Below are positions 18,470 through 27,054 of a stretch of 64,000 nt of DNA, in pieces. The translations under genes were made by a program, and so were the position numbers. The stretch lies in NCBI GenBank assembly GCA_031555735.1, contig JAVBUE010000007.1, forward strand, positions 1 to 64,000. Reading direction: 5' to 3'. Source of the DNA: JAJDIA01 sp031555735. GTDB lineage: Bacteria > Bacteroidota > Bacteroidia > Bacteroidales > Tannerellaceae. Below the pieces are notes generated by a model. It was not told the DNA's origin. It was given only the letters and a program-made list of their open reading frames with translations, and made no database searches. Each line of letters opens with the position of its first letter. The stretch's first letter is position 1.

Positions 18470-18868
18470 ATGCTTATGAACGGACTTAACAGAGTCATTA
18501 TCTCTCTCGGCTCCAATCAGGACAGTGATATGAATATCGAATGTGCTGCGATGGAGTTGGAAGCGCATTTTACATCCATCCATTTCTCCGAACCGATGTA
18601 TGCGCGTTATCCGGGCGAGGTGTCCGGTACACATCCTTTTCTCAGTCAGGTGGCTATTGGTTATACGAATGATGATCCCGCCGGATTGAGGTCTCTTTTT
18701 TCAGAAATCGAACAACTGCTTGGGCGCAATCCCCAGGATGATAAGGCATGCCGGATACCGATCGACATCAGCCTCCTGTTGTGGAACAACCAGAATTTCA
18801 AACCCGAGGAGATGCGTCGTGATTATATCCTGTCGGCTGTACGGGGGCTGTTAGGCCAAGGAATCTGA
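18470..18868 (+). CDS. folK: Divergent 2-amino-4-hydroxy-6-hydroxymethyldihydropteridine pyrophosphokinase (HPPK)
   Basis: The 132-residue protein starts with the HPPK motif VIISLGSNQDSDMNI and continues with THPFLSQVAIGY and FSEIEQLLGRNPQDD, which match the ATP/pterin-binding core. HPPK transfers pyrophosphate from ATP to the pterin in folate synthesis. It is shorter than typical enzymes (about 160). In the family the motif D-x-D binds two Mg2+ ions; here the sequence is RIPIDISLL, so the second Asp appears replaced by Ser. That could weaken or abolish activity. An ATG two codons downstream (18476) is an alternative start. It ends 4 bp before the convergent methyltransferase stop. Confidence 0.75.
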   Translation: MLMNGLNRVIISLGSNQDSDMNIECAAMELEAHFTSIHFSEPMYARYPGEVSGTHPFLSQVAIGYTNDDPAGLRSLFSEIEQLLGRNPQDDKACRIPIDISLLLWNNQNFKPEEMRRDYILSAVRGLLGQGI

Positions 18869-18872
18869 CTGT

Positions 18873-19880
18873 TTATTTCTTCTCTTTCCGTCCGGGAGAG
18901 AAGAGCAGCAAGATAAAAGGGGCGGCGAGGAAGCCGGCTTTTCCCGTCATCCGGATCAGGCGGTTGATCCATTCAAACAGGCGGGAGGCAATCGGATTGT
19001 TCCGTTCCGTGTTATAAAATCCTTTTTGAACGTGTAGGGTATAATGATGTGTCGCGGCTATGCCCGTATAGGCGCTGAGGGGAAGGATGCGTTCGGCCCA
19101 GTTGCCGGAGGCCGGATCGCAGGTGTTGTGCCTGCCTGGAAGCGGGGGGCAGTGGCCGCTGTCGATCGCTTTGCGGATATCGGCGTAGATCAGTCCACGG
19201 GTACGTTGGCTCCATGCTTCGGCTTCGGCTTCGCTCAGGTGCGGATATTGCTCACGGATGAAACGAAGGCGGGCGTTGTAGTAGTTCAACAACACGCGAT
19301 CCCCTTTTTCACAGGCATCCATCATCCGGTGCAGGCGTCGTACGACGAGCGGGTTCCAGGGCGTTGATGCAGTGGTAAACAGCAGGTGCATCTCCGGATT
19401 GATACGCATCAGATCCCCGAAAAAGGGGGAGAGGTCGTACACATGTTCGATCAGATCCGTGGCGATCAGCAGTTGCGGATGGATCTGTTGAGCCAGGCAC
19501 CAGGCGGCCAGCCGATCCGAGTTCCCTTCCAGCACCACATCGGGACCCAGACCCGTTTCCTGCCGGAGCACGGAGACGGTATGGACGGACAACGGGTTCA
19601 GATCGACATAGAGGATCCTTCCGATCCCGGCCGCTTTGGCAAACAGGCTGAAGAATCCGCTTCCTCCTCCGTAATCCACACAGGTGATATCCGCCGGTTG
19701 CATACCGGTCAGCTCAAGCCCACGGCGCAGGCATTGGGCAAAGATCCGCATATAATAGCCCAACACCGGTTTCATGTGGGCGATGTATTGTTTGTTGTAG
19801 TCGCTTATAGGCAGCCGGTCGTAGTCGATCGCCTGCAATTGCCTGGTGAGCCTTTCGGCTGTTTGTTCCGGTGTACTCAT
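18873..19880 (-). CDS. Class I SAM-dependent methyltransferase (polysaccharide cluster)
   Basis: The 335-residue protein has the SAM-binding motif I VDYGGGSGFFSLFAKAAG, followed by an acidic loop in LYVDLNPLS and motif LLIATDLIEHVYD, as in class I methyltransferases. The C-terminal end is hydrophobic (AGFLAAPFILLLFSPG), suggesting membrane association. The start at 19880 is chosen because it gives an ATGA overlap with the stop of the upstream glycosyltransferase (translational coupling). It is the last gene of the five-gene cluster, so it probably methylates a sugar or lipid-linked intermediate. The substrate is not known. Confidence 0.8.
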   Translation of the reverse strand: MSTPEQTAERLTRQLQAIDYDRLPISDYNKQYIAHMKPVLGYYMRIFAQCLRRGLELTGMQPADITCVDYGGGSGFFSLFAKAAGIGRILYVDLNPLSVHTVSVLRQETGLGPDVVLEGNSDRLAAWCLAQQIHPQLLIATDLIEHVYDLSPFFGDLMRINPEMHLLFTTASTPWNPLVVRRLHRMMDACEKGDRVLLNYYNARLRFIREQYPHLSEAEAEAWSQRTRGLIYADIRKAIDSGHCPPLPGRHNTCDPASGNWAERILPLSAYTGIAATHHYTLHVQKGFYNTERNNPIASRLFEWINRLIRMTGKAGFLAAPFILLLFSPGRKEKK

Positions 19881-21004
19881 GAGCGGAAGGCTATGCGGCA
19901 AAGTGTGGATCCCTGGCTCCGGTTGTCGTGCATGGGGAAAAGTTGTTGCCTCCTGGCCTGGATGGCTTCCTGTGTAAAGGGGGTAGCCATCAATTCCTTA
20001 CAACGGCGTATCATCTCCTGCGGAGTGTCGGCGACGTAGCATAACGGTTGCAGCGCCGTTCCGGCAAGCATCAGGCTGTTGACGATGATATGCCTCCCTG
20101 CGAACAGGCTGTTCAGCAGTTTCAGTTTGAGACCGGTGTCCTGAAAGGTGACCAGCAGATGGAGTTGCGCCTCGTGTATCAGTTGTTCCATCCGTTCGCC
20201 CGTTGGGTTGGCTTCGATCCGGATATGGGGGAACGGGGCAGCGGCGGCTGTCAGTGCAGGCGAGGGGTTCATCCCGGCAATCACACAGGTATGGGATAGC
20301 TTGCTGAACACCTCCCTGATCAGGAACAAGGCCGCCCGTTCATTCTCTTCCACCGACAGTTTGCCATGATAGAGGATGAAATCCGATTGTCCCGCCAGGC
20401 TTTCCACCTGTCCGTAGGGATGGAAACACGGCATGTATTCCACCTGCGTGTTGGGGAATATGGTGTGCAGATAATCCCTGTCGGCTGCCGATACTGCCAG
20501 GATGGCGTCGGCATGCGATACGGCCTGTTGGTACCATTCGAAACGCAAGGCTTCCACCCTATAGAAACAGTTCCGGAACAGGTTTGTTCCCGAACGAGCC
20601 AGATGGCGGTAGTAATCATGCTCGATATTCGCTTCGCGATACAGTTTCATCCGGTTTTTCAACGCGGGATGTCCCAGGAAATAACAGGAATGCAGTCCCT
20701 CGAACAGGATCGGGCTGGCATCTTCCAACAGATGCAGCAGCAGCGCCGGATCCTTGCGGCTGTTCACATTATACGGTAACAGGCTGAGGTTGGAAAGCCA
20801 ACCCGTCTGCCGTTTGTAGTAATATACTTTTTCACACAACCCTTCCAGCCCGGCCGCCTGTGGACGTTCATATTCGAAACAATGCAGGATAACGCCCACA
20901 CCCAGCGCGTGCAACGTTTTCAACTTGTAATATACATCAATGATCCCGCCGTAATCCGGCGGGTAGGGGATATTGAATGAGACGATATGCAGGCGGTTAT
21001 CCAT
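19877..21004 (-). CDS. Glycosyltransferase (GT-B type)
   Basis: The 375-residue cytoplasmic protein begins MDNRLHIVSFNIPYPPDYGG, a glycine-rich N-terminal loop typical of GT-B enzymes. It has ADAILAVSAADRDYL at the end of the first domain and ILYHGKLSVEENE, then LHLLVTFQDTGLKLKLLNSLFAGRHIIVN in the nucleotide-sugar domain. The Glu/Gly pattern is weaker than in classical GT4. The start at 21004 overlaps the upstream gene stop by 8 bases and excludes a longer frame from 21100 that lies inside the neighbour. It probably adds one sugar during synthesis of a surface polysaccharide. Confidence 0.8.
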   Translation of the reverse strand: MDNRLHIVSFNIPYPPDYGGIIDVYYKLKTLHALGVGVILHCFEYERPQAAGLEGLCEKVYYYKRQTGWLSNLSLLPYNVNSRKDPALLLHLLEDASPILFEGLHSCYFLGHPALKNRMKLYREANIEHDYYRHLARSGTNLFRNCFYRVEALRFEWYQQAVSHADAILAVSAADRDYLHTIFPNTQVEYMPCFHPYGQVESLAGQSDFILYHGKLSVEENERAALFLIREVFSKLSHTCVIAGMNPSPALTAAAAPFPHIRIEANPTGERMEQLIHEAQLHLLVTFQDTGLKLKLLNSLFAGRHIIVNSLMLAGTALQPLCYVADTPQEMIRRCKELMATPFTQEAIQARRQQLFPMHDNRSQGSTLCRIAFRS

Positions 21005-22253
21005 GACGATTGCGGGACGAATGCAGTTCTGTGAACAGATGGATAAACTGTTCCGCCTGTTTTTGGCGGGAGAAAGATTGAACCACTTCCGTATCCACAT
21101 CGATCGACGTATAGCCTACCCGTTGCCACTCGGCATAATGCCGACGCAGGAAAGGCAGGATCTCTTCCACCGTCCGCGCCGATAGCCCAGCCTGGACTTT
21201 GCGGATGGTTTCCGCGAGGTGGCTCTCGTCGCTGCGGACACAGAGGAGCGGTTTCCGTACAGCAAAGGCTTCGAACAGTTTGGTGGACATGATCCCTTTC
21301 GGGCCGTTCTCATCCATCCGGTTGGCGAGTTGCAACAGGATGGAGCTGCGGTTGAGGATGCCCGGGATCGCGTTCGCCGGCACATAACCGCCATAATCCA
21401 TATAGGCTTCAATGCCGTATTGGGCAGCTATCGGGCGGATGAGCGTTTCCGACGCATCATCCATATACCACTGCACCCGGAACGTAGCCGGTTGGATGGC
21501 TCCTTCGTCGGCGAGGATGCGGATCGCTTCGAACAGCAGCCGGGGATCACGAGTGGCAAGGCTCACCATCCGCCCGGTGAATGTCAGCCGGAAGACGGGG
21601 GTAGGGATATGTTCGGGATAGAATAACTCGGGGTCGTAGCCATTATATATTAATTGTACGCGGGCGTTATACGCCTGCATCATGGATACGTGCCAGGGTG
21701 AGACCGTTGTGATACAGTCGGCCTTGCGGATCGCCCGGTTCCTCCCGCTGATCAGTTTTCGGCGGAAAGCCGAGATGATGAGTCTGTCTATCCACGGTAG
21801 GATCCGGACGGAGTGGGAGATGTATTCATTGCCTGCGAATTGCTCGACAATGTCGCGGAGGTCTGCCACGAAAGGGAGGTCGAAACGTTCGGCCACCCGT
21901 TGCGCCGCATTCAGGGGAAAGGTGCGGTAGGTACTGCATAACACGCCGGAATATCCGCCTTCGCGTGCTTTCCGGGCGGCGACCCGGTACATCTTCCGGT
22001 CTTTGTATCCGAAGAAGAAATCGAGGAACATTACCCACATCCATTCCAGCCGTTTGGTGATCCGTCCGGTAGCCGAATAGTAGGATACATAGGAGGCATC
22101 CACCGTTCCCGTCAGGAAAGCGAACATGTGCTCGTTGATCTGCTCGGTCACCACCACCGGTTCCCATCCGGCTTTCCGGAGGTATTTGCAGACATACCCC
22201 ATGCGGGGTGCAAAGGCGGGAGGAAACATATCGCAGAGGATCAGCAGCTTCAT
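20997..22253 (-). CDS. Glycosyltransferase family 4-like
   Basis: This is a 418-residue GT-B protein. The N-terminus MKLLILCDMFPPAFAPRMGYVCKYL is the usual acceptor-domain loop, and VYNGYD-like LIYNGYDPELF opens the second domain. LTFTGRMVSL and the C-terminal motif GPKGIMSTKLFEAFAVRKPLL carry the E of the donor-binding helix. It lies between the deacetylase-like gene (4-bp ATGA overlap) and the next glycosyltransferase (8-bp overlap). The role is sugar addition in the same polysaccharide pathway; donor and acceptor are unknown. Confidence 0.85.
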   Translation of the reverse strand: MKLLILCDMFPPAFAPRMGYVCKYLRKAGWEPVVVTEQINEHMFAFLTGTVDASYVSYYSATGRITKRLEWMWVMFLDFFFGYKDRKMYRVAARKAREGGYSGVLCSTYRTFPLNAAQRVAERFDLPFVADLRDIVEQFAGNEYISHSVRILPWIDRLIISAFRRKLISGRNRAIRKADCITTVSPWHVSMMQAYNARVQLIYNGYDPELFYPEHIPTPVFRLTFTGRMVSLATRDPRLLFEAIRILADEGAIQPATFRVQWYMDDASETLIRPIAAQYGIEAYMDYGGYVPANAIPGILNRSSILLQLANRMDENGPKGIMSTKLFEAFAVRKPLLCVRSDESHLAETIRKVQAGLSARTVEEILPFLRRHYAEWQRVGYTSIDVDTEVVQSFSRQKQAEQFIHLFTELHSSRNRHG

Positions 22254-23551
22254 ACGTCTTTCAGTTCATCGGTGATCGTTTCGTACAGGGAACGGAACCA
22301 GGGTGTGGGCGACAATGCCGAAACGGTGTCGTTATGCCAGAGCAGCACCAGCTCGCCGTTCATCCGTGCCGTTTGCCTGATCAGTTCGCGGCAATGGGAG
22401 AGGGCGCAATCATAATCCAGCCCCATGTATTTGGCTTCGCTCAGCGCCACATCCATCACGGTAAGCGGATGCAGGATAAGCGGTGTGAGTCGTTTGGTGA
22501 GCGGGTTGATCCATTGTACCGGACGGCTGGTCCCGAGGCGGAACCCGACGGTGTCCGCGTAGCCCATCGTGAAATCGTCGGTAATCCCCGCTTTCCGTAG
22601 CCAGTCGGTATCTTCAGGCTCCCGGGAAGAGAGGTAATGATGGCGGTTGGATGTGATGGGCTGCCGTGTGATCCGTGCGAGCGCTTTCTGCTCGTCGGCG
22701 ATCAACTGCGGATGGATGCCCGCATCGTAACTGCTGTGCAGCCCGATCGTGATCCGGTGTTCGTCGCACAACGATAACAGCGTCTGCCCGTCGGGCGATT
22801 GCAGGTTATAACCGGGCTTGTCGAATACCGACCGTCCACCGGCTTTCAGGAAAAAGACCGATTCGCATCGGCTACGGCCTGCCGCCTCACGTACCGCCTG
22901 ATCCCGTTCGATCAACCAGGGAAAAGTATAATACGGATCTTTGGCCAGTGGCTGTTTCCACATACGCAGGGCTTTGCACAGCCCTTTGCCTTTGACTGTC
23001 TCCCGCGCCACATGGCGGAAGGTACGGCAATAGAAGGGGGCATCCACATCATGTGTCAGCCATATTTTCCGGATGCGTTTCTCCGGATCGGGCAGGTGAA
23101 CACCGGCATTGCGTAACCAGCCACGCAGCAGGCAGCCATATTCATCTACCACCGGCCGCATCAGAAAGCCTGCCCTGGCAGGGAGTGATTCCCTGCCGGG
23201 AAAACGCCCATGGCTGTCGCGCAGGTCGCGCCGCCTGATCTCTTCATAGCGGGATACCAGGAAAAAAGCGGAGGCGATGATATCGGCATGGACCACCAGC
23301 GTATCATCTACCCGTTCGATGTCGGGTGTGCCGAACAACAGCGGGACGCCGCCTATTTCCGGCAACGGAAGCTCCGGCATGGACGCCGCTGTGCCGTAGC
23401 AGTTTTCATTGAAAAAGGGGGAGGGGAGGATCACTACCCGATACTTTCCGAATAACGCCGGATTGCGGGTATAACCCACCAGGCTGCTGAGCGAAACACT
23501 ATGCTCACCGCCAATCAGGAACCGGATAATGTATTGCAGGGATTTCTCCAT
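22250..23551 (-). CDS. Polysaccharide deacetylase-like protein
   Basis: The 433-residue protein has an N-terminal domain of about 150 residues of the type found in Bacteroidetes deacetylase-like proteins, then a NodB-like region. Visible motifs are IWLTHDVDAPF (an HD-V-D metal/catalytic motif), ITIGLHSSYDAG with the H-x3 pattern, and NRHHYL. Carbohydrate esterase family 4 enzymes remove N-acetyl groups from polymers in a metal-dependent way. There is no signal peptide, so it may act in the cytoplasm on a lipid-linked sugar. It is 6 bp after the acetyltransferase gene and overlaps the next gene by 4 bases. Confidence 0.7.
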   Translation of the reverse strand: MEKSLQYIIRFLIGGEHSVSLSSLVGYTRNPALFGKYRVVILPSPFFNENCYGTAASMPELPLPEIGGVPLLFGTPDIERVDDTLVVHADIIASAFFLVSRYEEIRRRDLRDSHGRFPGRESLPARAGFLMRPVVDEYGCLLRGWLRNAGVHLPDPEKRIRKIWLTHDVDAPFYCRTFRHVARETVKGKGLCKALRMWKQPLAKDPYYTFPWLIERDQAVREAAGRSRCESVFFLKAGGRSVFDKPGYNLQSPDGQTLLSLCDEHRITIGLHSSYDAGIHPQLIADEQKALARITRQPITSNRHHYLSSREPEDTDWLRKAGITDDFTMGYADTVGFRLGTSRPVQWINPLTKRLTPLILHPLTVMDVALSEAKYMGLDYDCALSHCRELIRQTARMNGELVLLWHNDTVSALSPTPWFRSLYETITDELKDV

Positions 23552-23557
23552 GTGTGT

Positions 23558-24511
23558 TCATTGACCGCATAGCTTGAGCCATGCCCTATGTACTAAACTC
23601 AATTTCCCGCGGGATATTGTGAAGAAAGGCGTTTGCAGAGCGCCAAATTCACGGAAGAAACGTTCCACACCCGGAAGCATCGATCCCTCGAAGTCGAATT
23701 GGGATACCCGTGCAGACAGGGCACCGATCGCTTCCCACAAAACCAGGCTGTGGGCGCCCGAGTCACGGAGGGACGGATCACCGCCTCCCGCCAGGTAATA
23801 AGCCGTATCGTCCTGCCAGACGATAAATGCCGCGGCATGCAATCGGTTGCCTGCCCCGCCGTATCCGCCCCAGATCTCACCCTGTCCGCGTTCGCGGCAG
23901 ACGTCGATCAACCGCCGGAGCGTATCCGGATGCACCACCTGCTTTCCCTGACGGCCGAACGTCAGCTCGTTGAGGCGCATGAAATCGGCGGCGGGAACAG
24001 CCTGCTTTACATCGATTTGATGCTTGTCTTTCGCTTTGTTGATGTTCCGCCTCAGGTGTTGGCTCATCTGTTCCCATAGCCTGTCGGGCCGGCTGATGTC
24101 CGGAAGCAGATAGGTATAACGCGTGGTCTGGGTATATCCGCCCCAATAGAACGGCAACCAGTCGGTGATGCTGTGGTGGAAGTTCTGCATGAACCAGGGA
24201 TAGGCTTTGAGTTGTTCGACGAACGAGGTGCAGATCGCCTGCCGGTCGCCCAACGCCGATGTGTATTTCGTGTCTTCGGATACCGGAGCGAACCAGGGTC
24301 CCATCGTCTGTGTATAAGGCGGCATGGAGATCACTTTCCGGCTACGGAAATAAAAAGGCAAGGCACCCCGGATGCGTCCATTCTCTTCCGCCAGCAACAC
24401 ATCCCAGTGATCTTCACCGCATACCGCATCCAGCCACCAGTCCCGCGAGAAGAGGGGAATGCTGCTTTCCGTGAGGCATAACGCCCGGTATTTGTCTTTG
24501 GATGGTCTCAT
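23558..24511 (-). CDS. GNAT/FemAB-like acyltransferase
   Basis: The 317-residue protein resembles the Acetyltransf_6 (BioF2/FemAB-like) group, which has two GNAT folds. Features are WWLDAVCGEDHWDVLLAEENGRIRGALPFYF near the N-terminus and LRRNINKAKDK mid-protein. AAAFIVWQDDTAYYLAGGGDP and the closing FDFEGSMLPGVERFFREFGA motif are typical. Members acylate sugars or add aminoacyl groups to cell-wall precursors. It is the first gene of the polysaccharide cluster, and its ATG lies only a few bases after the recA terminator T-run, so its transcription is of interest. The acyl donor is unknown. Confidence 0.7.
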   Translation of the reverse strand: MRPSKDKYRALCLTESSIPLFSRDWWLDAVCGEDHWDVLLAEENGRIRGALPFYFRSRKVISMPPYTQTMGPWFAPVSEDTKYTSALGDRQAICTSFVEQLKAYPWFMQNFHHSITDWLPFYWGGYTQTTRYTYLLPDISRPDRLWEQMSQHLRRNINKAKDKHQIDVKQAVPAADFMRLNELTFGRQGKQVVHPDTLRRLIDVCRERGQGEIWGGYGGAGNRLHAAAFIVWQDDTAYYLAGGGDPSLRDSGAHSLVLWEAIGALSARVSQFDFEGSMLPGVERFFREFGALQTPFFTISRGKLSLVHRAWLKLCGQ

Positions 24512-24514
24512 GGG

Positions 24515-24547
24515 GAAAAAAGGAAGGGCGCTTTCAATAGCGCCCTT
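24515..24547 (-). terminator. recA terminator
   Basis: The inverted repeat AAGGGCGCT (24524-24532) / AGCGCCCTT (24539-24547) has a six-base loop. Read leftward it is followed by CCTTTTTT. It starts 11 bp after the recA stop and its T-run ends just before the ATG of the next gene (24511). Confidence 0.85.
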
Positions 24548-24557
24548 ATACCGTTAC

Positions 24558-25595
24558 TTATTTCTTCAGCGCGTTGGATATCAGCCCCGACAGCTCATCA
24601 GCCAGTTCCGGATTATCGGCCACACACTGCTTGGCGGCTTCACGTCCCTGCCCGAGCTTGGTGTCGTTATAGCTGAACCACGAACCGCTTTTCTTGATGA
24701 TGTTCAGTTCCGTTCCCAGGTCGATGATCTCACCCGTGCGGGAGATGCCTTCGCCGAAGATGATGTCGAACTCTGCTTTGCGGAAAGGAGGCGCCACCTT
24801 GTTCTTCACCACTTTGACGCGTGTCTGGTTACCGATCACGTCTTCGCCGTCTTTGATCTGGGTGGACTTGCGGATGTCGAGGCGCACGGAGGCGTAGAAT
24901 TTCAGCGCGTTACCGCCTGTTGTCGTTTCCGGGTTTCCGAACATCACACCGATCTTCTCGCGCAACTGGTTGATGAAGATGCAGGTCGTATTGGTCTTGC
25001 TGATCGTTGCCGTCAGTTTGCGTAGCGCCTGCGACATGAGGCGCGCCTGGAGCCCTACTTTGTTTTCTCCCATATCGCCTTCGATCTCAGCCTTGGGCGT
25101 GAGGGCGGCTACGGAGTCGATCACGATGATATCCACCGCCGATGAGCGGATCAACTGGTCGGCAATCTCCAACGCCTGTTCGCCGTTGTCGGGTTGCGAG
25201 ATCCAGAGGTTTTCCACATCCACGCCCAGCTTTTCGGCATAGAAACGGTCGAAAGCATGTTCGGCATCGATGATGGCGGCGATACCTCCCGCCTTCTGCG
25301 CTTCGGCAATGGCATGGATCGCCAGCGTGGTCTTACCGGATGATTCGGGACCGAAGATCTCGATCACCCGTCCGCGCGGATAACCGCCTACGCCCAATGC
25401 CACATCCAGTGCCACGGAGCCGCTGGGGATGACTTCTATCTGTTCGATATTCTCGTCGCCCATCTTCATGATGGCGCCTTTGCCCGCGGTTTTTTCTATT
25501 TTTTCCACGGCGGCGCGGAGTGCTTTCAGTTTGTCTGCATTCACAGCCGGTTTGCCTGTGGTTCCCGTCGCTTTGTCCATTTCTTCTTTAGCCAT
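24558..25595 (-). CDS. recA: Recombinase RecA
   Basis: This 345-residue ATPase binds single-stranded DNA, drives strand exchange and stimulates LexA-type cleavage. Walker A is GPESSGKT at 82-89; IDAEHAFD, VDIIVIDSVAALTPKAEIEGDMG and QLREKIGVMFGNPETTTGGNALKFYASVRLD are highly conserved RecA motifs. The length is normal. It lies 39 bp downstream of the carboxynorspermidine synthase gene, so the two may be cotranscribed; a strong terminator follows. Confidence 0.98.
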   Translation of the reverse strand: MAKEEMDKATGTTGKPAVNADKLKALRAAVEKIEKTAGKGAIMKMGDENIEQIEVIPSGSVALDVALGVGGYPRGRVIEIFGPESSGKTTLAIHAIAEAQKAGGIAAIIDAEHAFDRFYAEKLGVDVENLWISQPDNGEQALEIADQLIRSSAVDIIVIDSVAALTPKAEIEGDMGENKVGLQARLMSQALRKLTATISKTNTTCIFINQLREKIGVMFGNPETTTGGNALKFYASVRLDIRKSTQIKDGEDVIGNQTRVKVVKNKVAPPFRKAEFDIIFGEGISRTGEIIDLGTELNIIKKSGSWFSYNDTKLGQGREAAKQCVADNPELADELSGLISNALKK

Positions 25596-25634
25596 TTGTT
25601 GATCTTTTGATAGTATATAATTAGTTAAGATTTC

Positions 25635-26828
25635 TCAGAATTCGATGTCTGTATTGAACAACTCATGCCAGGGTAAGCCTTGTACGTTCAGTTGCTGCAT
25701 GAAGGGATCGGGATCGAATTCTTCCACGTTCCACACGCCGGGGCGTTTCCACTTGCCTTCGAGGAACATACGGGCGCCGATCATAGCGGGCACGCCCGTT
25801 GTATAGCTCACCGCCTGTGCGCCGGTTTCTTTATAGGCTTCCACATGGCTGCAATTGTTATATATATAATAGGTGAGTTCCTTCCCGTCTTTCACCCCGC
25901 GGATACGGCAACCGATTGATGTCTCGCCCGTATAGTTCTCACCCAGGTCGCCGGGGTTTGGCAGCACGGCTTTGAGGAATTGGATAGGTACGATCTCCAC
26001 TCCATTGAACAGGATGGGGTCGATACGGTCCATCCCGATATTCTGGATCACGCGCAGGTGGGTGAGGTATTCCTGCCCGAAGGTCATCCAGAAACGGGCG
26101 CGTTTCAGTGTCGGATAGTTCTTGACGAGGCTTTCCAACTCTTCATGGTACATGAGGTAGGATTCTTTCGGGCCTACGTTCGGATAGTTCAGCGGACGGT
26201 GTACCGACAGCGGGTCGGTTTCTTTCCATTCCCCGTCTTCCCAGTATTTGCCGCGCTGGGTGATCTCGCGGATATTGATCTCGGGATTGAAGTTGGTGGC
26301 GAATGCCTTGTGGTGGTCGCCTGCGTTACAATCCACGATATCGAGCTGGTGTATCTCGTCGAAGTGGTGTTTCACGGCATAGGAGGTGAATACCCCCGTT
26401 ACTCCCGGGTCGAAACCACAGCCGAGGATGGCGGTAAGCCCCGCCTGTTCGAACCGTTCCTTATATGCCCATTGCCAACTGTATTGGTATTTGGCCTCGT
26501 CCAGCGGCTCATAGTTGGCGGTATCCAGATAACTCACGCCGTGTGCCAGGCAGGCGTCCATGATGGTGAGGTCCTGATAAGGCAGGGCAAGATTGACTAC
26601 CAGATCAGGTTGATACACGTCGAACAGGGCCACCAGTTCGTCCACATTGTCGGCATTTACCTGCGCGGTTTGTACTTCCATGTTCCTGATGTCGGCAGCG
26701 ATCGCGTCGGCCTTGCTTTTGGTTCGGGTGGCCACCATGATGTCGGTAAACACATCTGCGTTCATTGCCATCTTCTTCACGGCAACCGTGCTAACGCCTC
26801 CGGCACCAATTACTAAAACTCTTCCCAT
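25635..26828 (-). CDS. Carboxynorspermidine synthase (saccharopine dehydrogenase family)
   Basis: The 397-residue NADPH-dependent cytoplasmic enzyme opens with MGRVLVIGAGGVSTVAVKKM, a Rossmann GxGGV motif. GCGFDPGVTGVFTSYA and CNAGDHHKAFATNFNPEINIRE are signature blocks of carboxyspermidine dehydrogenases. It condenses aspartate semialdehyde with a diamine (putrescine or diaminopropane) on the alternative spermidine route used by Bacteroidetes. The lysine-pathway saccharopine dehydrogenase is a paralogous alternative, but the motifs fit the polyamine enzyme. The partner decarboxylase is not in this window. Confidence 0.88.
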   Translation of the reverse strand: MGRVLVIGAGGVSTVAVKKMAMNADVFTDIMVATRTKSKADAIAADIRNMEVQTAQVNADNVDELVALFDVYQPDLVVNLALPYQDLTIMDACLAHGVSYLDTANYEPLDEAKYQYSWQWAYKERFEQAGLTAILGCGFDPGVTGVFTSYAVKHHFDEIHQLDIVDCNAGDHHKAFATNFNPEINIREITQRGKYWEDGEWKETDPLSVHRPLNYPNVGPKESYLMYHEELESLVKNYPTLKRARFWMTFGQEYLTHLRVIQNIGMDRIDPILFNGVEIVPIQFLKAVLPNPGDLGENYTGETSIGCRIRGVKDGKELTYYIYNNCSHVEAYKETGAQAVSYTTGVPAMIGARMFLEGKWKRPGVWNVEEFDPDPFMQQLNVQGLPWHELFNTDIEF

Positions 26829-26887
26829 TTACTCAAACGTATTATACTTGTTAGTACCTTAATTATATCGGCATATATACCAAGGAG

Positions 26888-26895
26888 CAAATATA
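26888..26895 (-). promoter_or_regulatory. Candidate -7 box for the polyamine synthase gene
   Basis: Read leftward, TATATTTG matches TAnnTTTG and would start transcription near 26881, about 53 bases before the ATG at 26828. A second match, TACGTTTG at 26841-26834, lies almost at the start codon and is less likely. Nothing else is evident in 26896-27054. Confidence 0.45.
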
Positions 26896-27054
26896 AGGCT
26901 ATTCTTCGGAATAAACGGGAAGAGCTTCGTAAAAAACGCACCCTTGGTTTACCCGAAAACTTTACGGGATTGTCTTTGTTATTATATACACCACATTGTT
27001 TGTGCTGTTATTAACTAAAAGATTGCCATAACTTAGATCGCCACAACTCTAAAC

